The position numbers and the translations under genes were made by a program. The notes under the pieces were generated by a model. It saw only the letters and a program-made list of their open reading frames with translations. It was not told the origin of the DNA and did no database searches. Source: Patescibacteria group bacterium (lineage in GTDB: Bacteria > Patescibacteriota > Minisyncoccia > Minisyncoccales > JASEJS01). From it: a DNA stretch of 15,102 nt. This document shows, piece after piece, positions 12,771 through 15,102 of the stretch; position 1 is the stretch's first letter; each line of letters begins with the position of its first letter. The stretch lies in contig JASEJS010000013.1 in NCBI GenBank assembly GCA_030016765.1, positions 1-15,102 of the forward strand. Reading direction: 5' to 3'.

Positions 12771-13286
12771 ATGGAAGGTTTTTTAAATCCAATAGAGATT
12801 TTAAATCAATTAGAATTGAAAGAAGATATGATAGCTGCTGACTTTGGCTGTGGTTCTGGGGGTTGGGTTTTGCCTTTGGCTAAAAAATTAGAAGAAGGAA
12901 AGATTTACGCCATAGATATTTTAGAGGAACCTCTCTCTGCCTTGAGAGCCAGAACTAAATTGGAAAAAATTTCAAATATTGAAACTATTAAAGCTGATGT
13001 TGAGAGGGGAACTCCTTTGGCTTCAAATTCAATTGATTTAGTTTTAATGACTAATCTCTTGTTTGAATGTGAAGATAAGAAAATGGTTTTGGAAGAAGGG
13101 AAAAGAGTTTTAAAAAAGGAAGGAAAAATTTTAATAGTGGATTGGATAAAAGATAATCCTCTGACTCCAAAAATAGAATGGGTTGATTTTGAAGAGATTA
13201 AAAAAATTGCTGAAGAACTAAATTTAAAACTAAAGAAGGAATTTTCAGCTGGAAAATATCATCAGGGGCTAATCTTTGAAAAATAA
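12771..13286 (+). CDS. Class I SAM-dependent methyltransferase
   Basis: The 171 residues form a small Rossmann-fold methyltransferase. Motif I is DFGCGSGGW (24-32), the acidic residue that binds the SAM ribose is Asp49 in YAIDIL, the adenine-side acid is in IKADVERG, and the motif IV region is SIDLVLMTNLLFE. KRVLKKEGKILIVDW is the usual strand after motif IV. It most resembles the Methyltransf_11/UbiE-like group, but the substrate cannot be told. It starts one base after the gyrA stop and its stop overlaps the next ATG by one base (TAATG), so it is translated from the gyrA transcript. There is no Shine-Dalgarno. Confidence 0.88.
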   Translation: MEGFLNPIEILNQLELKEDMIAADFGCGSGGWVLPLAKKLEEGKIYAIDILEEPLSALRARTKLEKISNIETIKADVERGTPLASNSIDLVLMTNLLFECEDKKMVLEEGKRVLKKEGKILIVDWIKDNPLTPKIEWVDFEEIKKIAEELNLKLKKEFSAGKYHQGLIFEK

Positions 13287-14140
13287 TGCCCAAAATAAAA
13301 TTTCTAAAATCAAAAGAAATTAAAAGCCTGAAGGAATATTTTAAAAAAGAAAAATCGGTAATTTTAGCTTTTTTATTTGGCTCTTTTGCTAAGGGTTTTC
13401 CAATGAAAGAATCAGATGTTGATGTCGCTGTTTATTTGAATGAAAAGCTTCCTTTAGCTAAAAGAGAAAAAATAGAAGATAAAATTTGGTTTGAGATCTC
13501 TGAAATCATTAAAGGTAGGGAAGTACAACTAGTTTGTATGAATGAAGCTCCAGCTACTTTAATCTCAAATATTTTTAAAACCGGAGTTCCCTTAGTAATT
13601 AAGGATAAGAAATTATATTGGGAGTTTTATTTACAAAAAAGTTCAGAAGCAGAAGATTTTCTTCAATTTATTGAAGATTTTTGGCGAATTTATAAAAAAT
13701 CAAAATCTCTGATACCTGAAGAGAAAGCCCGACTTCGAGAAAGACTTCATTTCTTAGATTCTGAATTAAGGGAAACTGAACACTTTAAGAAAATGACCTT
13801 TAAAGAATATCGAGATGAAAAAGATAAGAGAAGGAATATTGAAAGATGGACTGAGACTATTATCAATGCCACAATTGATATAGCAAAAATGGTTTTAGCC
13901 TCAGAAAAGAAAAAAATGCCTAGAACCTATGAAGAGGCTCTACTTTATTTCGGAATTTTAGCTGGATTAAATGAAAAAGAATCAGAAAAGCTTTCAGAAT
14001 TTGCCAATTTAAGAAATATCTTAGCCCATGAGTACTTAGATATCATTTACAAAAGAATTCAAAATTTCATTAAGGAATTTCCAAAATTTTACAAAATAAT
14101 TTATAATTTCTTAGAGAAGTATTTAAAAAACAAATCATGA
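13286..14140 (+). CDS. Fused MntA-type nucleotidyltransferase and HepT-type HEPN protein (single-chain MNT-HEPN)
   Basis: The 284 residues join the two halves of a HEPN/MNT toxin-antitoxin pair. Residues about 1-112 are a minimal nucleotidyltransferase: GSFAKGFPMKESDVDV fits GS-X10-DxD (Gly32, Ser33, Asp44, Asp46). The third acid expected in the following strand is Gln81 (EVQLV in place of the family's VDLV-like pattern). Residues about 120-280 are a helical HEPN (HepT/DUF86) domain with the RNase motif R-x4-H in RNILAHEY (Arg243, His248) and Tyr250, placed like the tyrosine that MntA AMPylates in two-gene systems. In the family HepT is an RNase toxin and MntA the modifying antitoxin. Here both lie in one chain with the antitoxin domain first and no frameshift. 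The gene overlaps its neighbours by 1 and 4 bases, so it is embedded in the gyrA operon. Confidence 0.85.
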   Translation: MPKIKFLKSKEIKSLKEYFKKEKSVILAFLFGSFAKGFPMKESDVDVAVYLNEKLPLAKREKIEDKIWFEISEIIKGREVQLVCMNEAPATLISNIFKTGVPLVIKDKKLYWEFYLQKSSEAEDFLQFIEDFWRIYKKSKSLIPEEKARLRERLHFLDSELRETEHFKKMTFKEYRDEKDKRRNIERWTETIINATIDIAKMVLASEKKKMPRTYEEALLYFGILAGLNEKESEKLSEFANLRNILAHEYLDIIYKRIQNFIKEFPKFYKIIYNFLEKYLKNKS

Positions 14141-14463
14141 AGAAATTATTTTTTTTGATATTTTTAATAGGCCTAATTTTATCTTTTTCAACTTTTGCTC
14201 AAATTATAATTGAGAATCCCTTAAGGGCTAATACAATCGAAGAGGTGGTTGATAATTTTATCAATTTCATTTTCTACCTTGCCATCGCTTTAGCCCCCCT
14301 AATGATAATTATTGGTGCCTTTTATCTTTTGATTGCCGGCGGTGAAGCAAAGAAAGTAGAAACTGGCAAAAAAATAATTTTATATACCCTGATTGGCTTT
14401 GCCATTGTCTTATTTGCCAAAGGCCTAATTTCTGTGATAAAATCAGTTTTGGGAGTAAAATAA
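14137..14463 (+). CDS. T4SS-type pilin-like membrane protein (VirB2/TrbC-like), copy 1
   Basis: The 108 residues begin with a signal peptide (about 1-21, cleavage likely after STFA) and contain two hydrophobic helices (about 43-67 and 79-104) joined by a short charged loop, IAGGEAKKVETGKK. This layout and the G-A-F-Y-L-L-I-A-G-G core match the small T4SS-pilin family common in patescibacterial genomes, where the product is thought to sit in or leave the membrane as a pilus subunit. No other secretion gene is in the window. The ATG overlaps the stop of the MNT-HEPN gene (ATGA), so translation is probably coupled. There are no cysteines. Confidence 0.75.
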   Translation: MKKLFFLIFLIGLILSFSTFAQIIIENPLRANTIEEVVDNFINFIFYLAIALAPLMIIIGAFYLLIAGGEAKKVETGKKIILYTLIGFAIVLFAKGLISVIKSVLGVK

Positions 14464-14520
14464 AATTAAAAGTTAAAATGAAAAATTAGAAATTTTAAAG
14501 GTCGAGATTATTCGTAAATT

Positions 14521-14532
14521 CCTAAATTTAGG
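14521..14532. repeat. 12-bp palindrome before the second pilin gene
   Basis: CCTAAATTTAGG is a perfect palindrome ending 3 bases before the ATG at 14536. In mRNA it could pair with itself or between molecules; in DNA it could be an operator. The rest of the 14464-14535 gap is AT-rich and shows no convincing promoter. Confidence 0.45.
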
Positions 14533-14535
14533 GAT

Positions 14536-14973
14536 ATGAAAAAAATTTTGTCAGCATTAGTTTTAATTGGCTTTTTAAGTATTTCGCTGGTATCGGTAGT
14601 TTCAGCTCAGGAAATTCCTAAGAAATGTACCATAAAACGAGATACTGGAATAGCTGATTGTCCTTCTACTGGCGACACTGAGTATGACAAATGTTATAAA
14701 AATGGAAGTCTAACAAATTGTCCTGAAGGAGTAGGTGGAGCGGTTTGTTGTTTTGTCCATGCTATTATAACTCTAACCGATTGGATATTTGTTGTTCTAA
14801 TATCCATAGCTGTCTTACTAGTGCTTTATGGAGCCTTTCTTATCTTGGCTGCTGGTGGAAACGCCGAGCGAGTAGGTGAGGGGAGAAAGCTTATTATATT
14901 TGCAGCAGTTGGTTTAGCAGTGGCTTTTTTAGCAAAGGCCATCCCTGCTGTTGTTAGAGCAATAATAAGTTAA
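14536..14973 (+). CDS. T4SS-type pilin-like membrane protein, copy 2, with Cys-rich extracytoplasmic region
   Basis: The 145 residues have a signal peptide (about 1-24, cleavage likely after VVSA), a Cys-rich region (Cys31, 42, 53, 62, 71, 72) and two hydrophobic helices at about 78-105 and 118-142. The helix-loop-helix GAFLILAAGGNAERVGEGRK parallels GAFYLLIAGGEAKKVETGKK in the gene before, so the two are paralogues. The six cysteines, all before the helices, could form up to three disulfides outside the membrane. The function is a pilin-like subunit by family resemblance only. A tRNA gene follows after 55 bases. Shine-Dalgarno-like AGGG lies too near the ATG to be normal. Confidence 0.75.
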   Translation: MKKILSALVLIGFLSISLVSVVSAQEIPKKCTIKRDTGIADCPSTGDTEYDKCYKNGSLTNCPEGVGGAVCCFVHAIITLTDWIFVVLISIAVLLVLYGAFLILAAGGNAERVGEGRKLIIFAAVGLAVAFLAKAIPAVVRAIIS

Positions 14974-14979
14974 GATAGG

Positions 14980-14999
14980 TTAATTTCAATTTAAATTAA
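14980..14999 (+). other. AT-rich hairpin after the second pilin gene
   Basis: TTAATTT (14980-14986) can pair with AAATTAA (14993-14999). All pairs are A-T and no T run follows, so this would be a weak terminator at most. Confidence 0.25.
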
Positions 15000-15028
15000 T
15001 CTCTAAGGTTGAATTATTTTTGTATTAT

Positions 15029-15102
15029 GCCGAGGTGGAGGAATTGGTAGACTCGCGAGATTTAGGATCTCGTACCGAAAGGTGTAAGGGTTCAAATCCC
15101 TT
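15029..15102 (+). tRNA. tRNA-Leu (anticodon TAG), 3' end cut by window
   Basis: The gene begins GCCGAGG; the anticodon stem CGAGA/TCTCG encloses the loop TTTAGGA, anticodon TAG (codon CUA). A long variable arm (TACCGAAAGGTGT) and a T arm starting AAGGG-TTCAAAT-CCCTT follow. The 3' acceptor strand lies beyond the window. Confidence 0.93.

Noticed and set aside
3348..14140. Alternative genetic code with UGA read as glycine
   Set aside because: Three genes with complete domains end at TGA at their expected C-termini (3348, 10198, 14138), and no in-frame TGA was needed.

Overview
The window is AT-rich and densely coded. Genes are short and compact, with gaps of 0 to 190 bases and several overlaps. 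Gene content points to a Candidate Phyla Radiation bacterium (Patescibacteria, probably Parcubacteria-like): a PaaX/Cas2-like small gene, paired T4SS-type pilins, a three-domain S1, a compact MurB and RluA, and tRNAs mostly without encoded CCA. This placement is inferred from content, not from a marker tree. TGA serves as a normal stop (3348-3350, 10198-10200, 14138-14140), so the UGA-recoding Gracilibacteria/Absconditabacteria are unlikely.

Left part (1-5101): a polyprenyl-phosphate sugar transferase (minus strand, cut by the window start) and an O-antigen ligase/polymerase-like membrane protein with TPRs (plus strand) diverge from one promoter region and suggest a surface-polysaccharide locus. 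A strong terminator ends the ligase. Next comes a 671-bp unit: one gene for a winged-helix plus Cas2-like (PaaX-type) protein, enclosed by 35-bp inverted repeats (32/35 identical) that each carry the core GCTATAGC. After it lies murB, whose predicted transcript starts with a two-part stem-loop.

Middle (5115-9449, minus strand, read right to left): a three-domain S1 protein, ftsH, then a run of tRNA-Ile(UAU), tRNA-Val(GAC), an RluA-type pseudouridine synthase, ribosomal protein L19, tRNA-Leu(GAG) and tRNA-His(GUG). It ends at a hairpin terminator shared with convergent murB. The pseudouridine synthase AUG follows directly on the CCA end of tRNA-Val, so tRNA processing would release a leaderless mRNA.

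Right part (9458-15102, plus strand): an UlaG-like metallo-beta-lactamase-fold protein, gyrA, a SAM methyltransferase, a single-chain fusion of a MntA-type nucleotidyltransferase and a HepT-type HEPN domain, two tandem T4SS-type pilins, and the start of tRNA-Leu(UAG). gyrA to the first pilin are joined by 1-base gaps or overlaps and look cotranscribed.

Shine-Dalgarno sequences are almost absent. Several predicted promoters (sugar transferase, ftsH, S1, Cas2-like gene) put the transcription start within about 0-8 bases of the AUG, which suggests common leaderless translation. The best candidates for undescribed biology are the inverted-repeat-bounded Cas2-like gene, the fused MNT-HEPN protein, and the tRNA/mRNA junction at 6336/6337.
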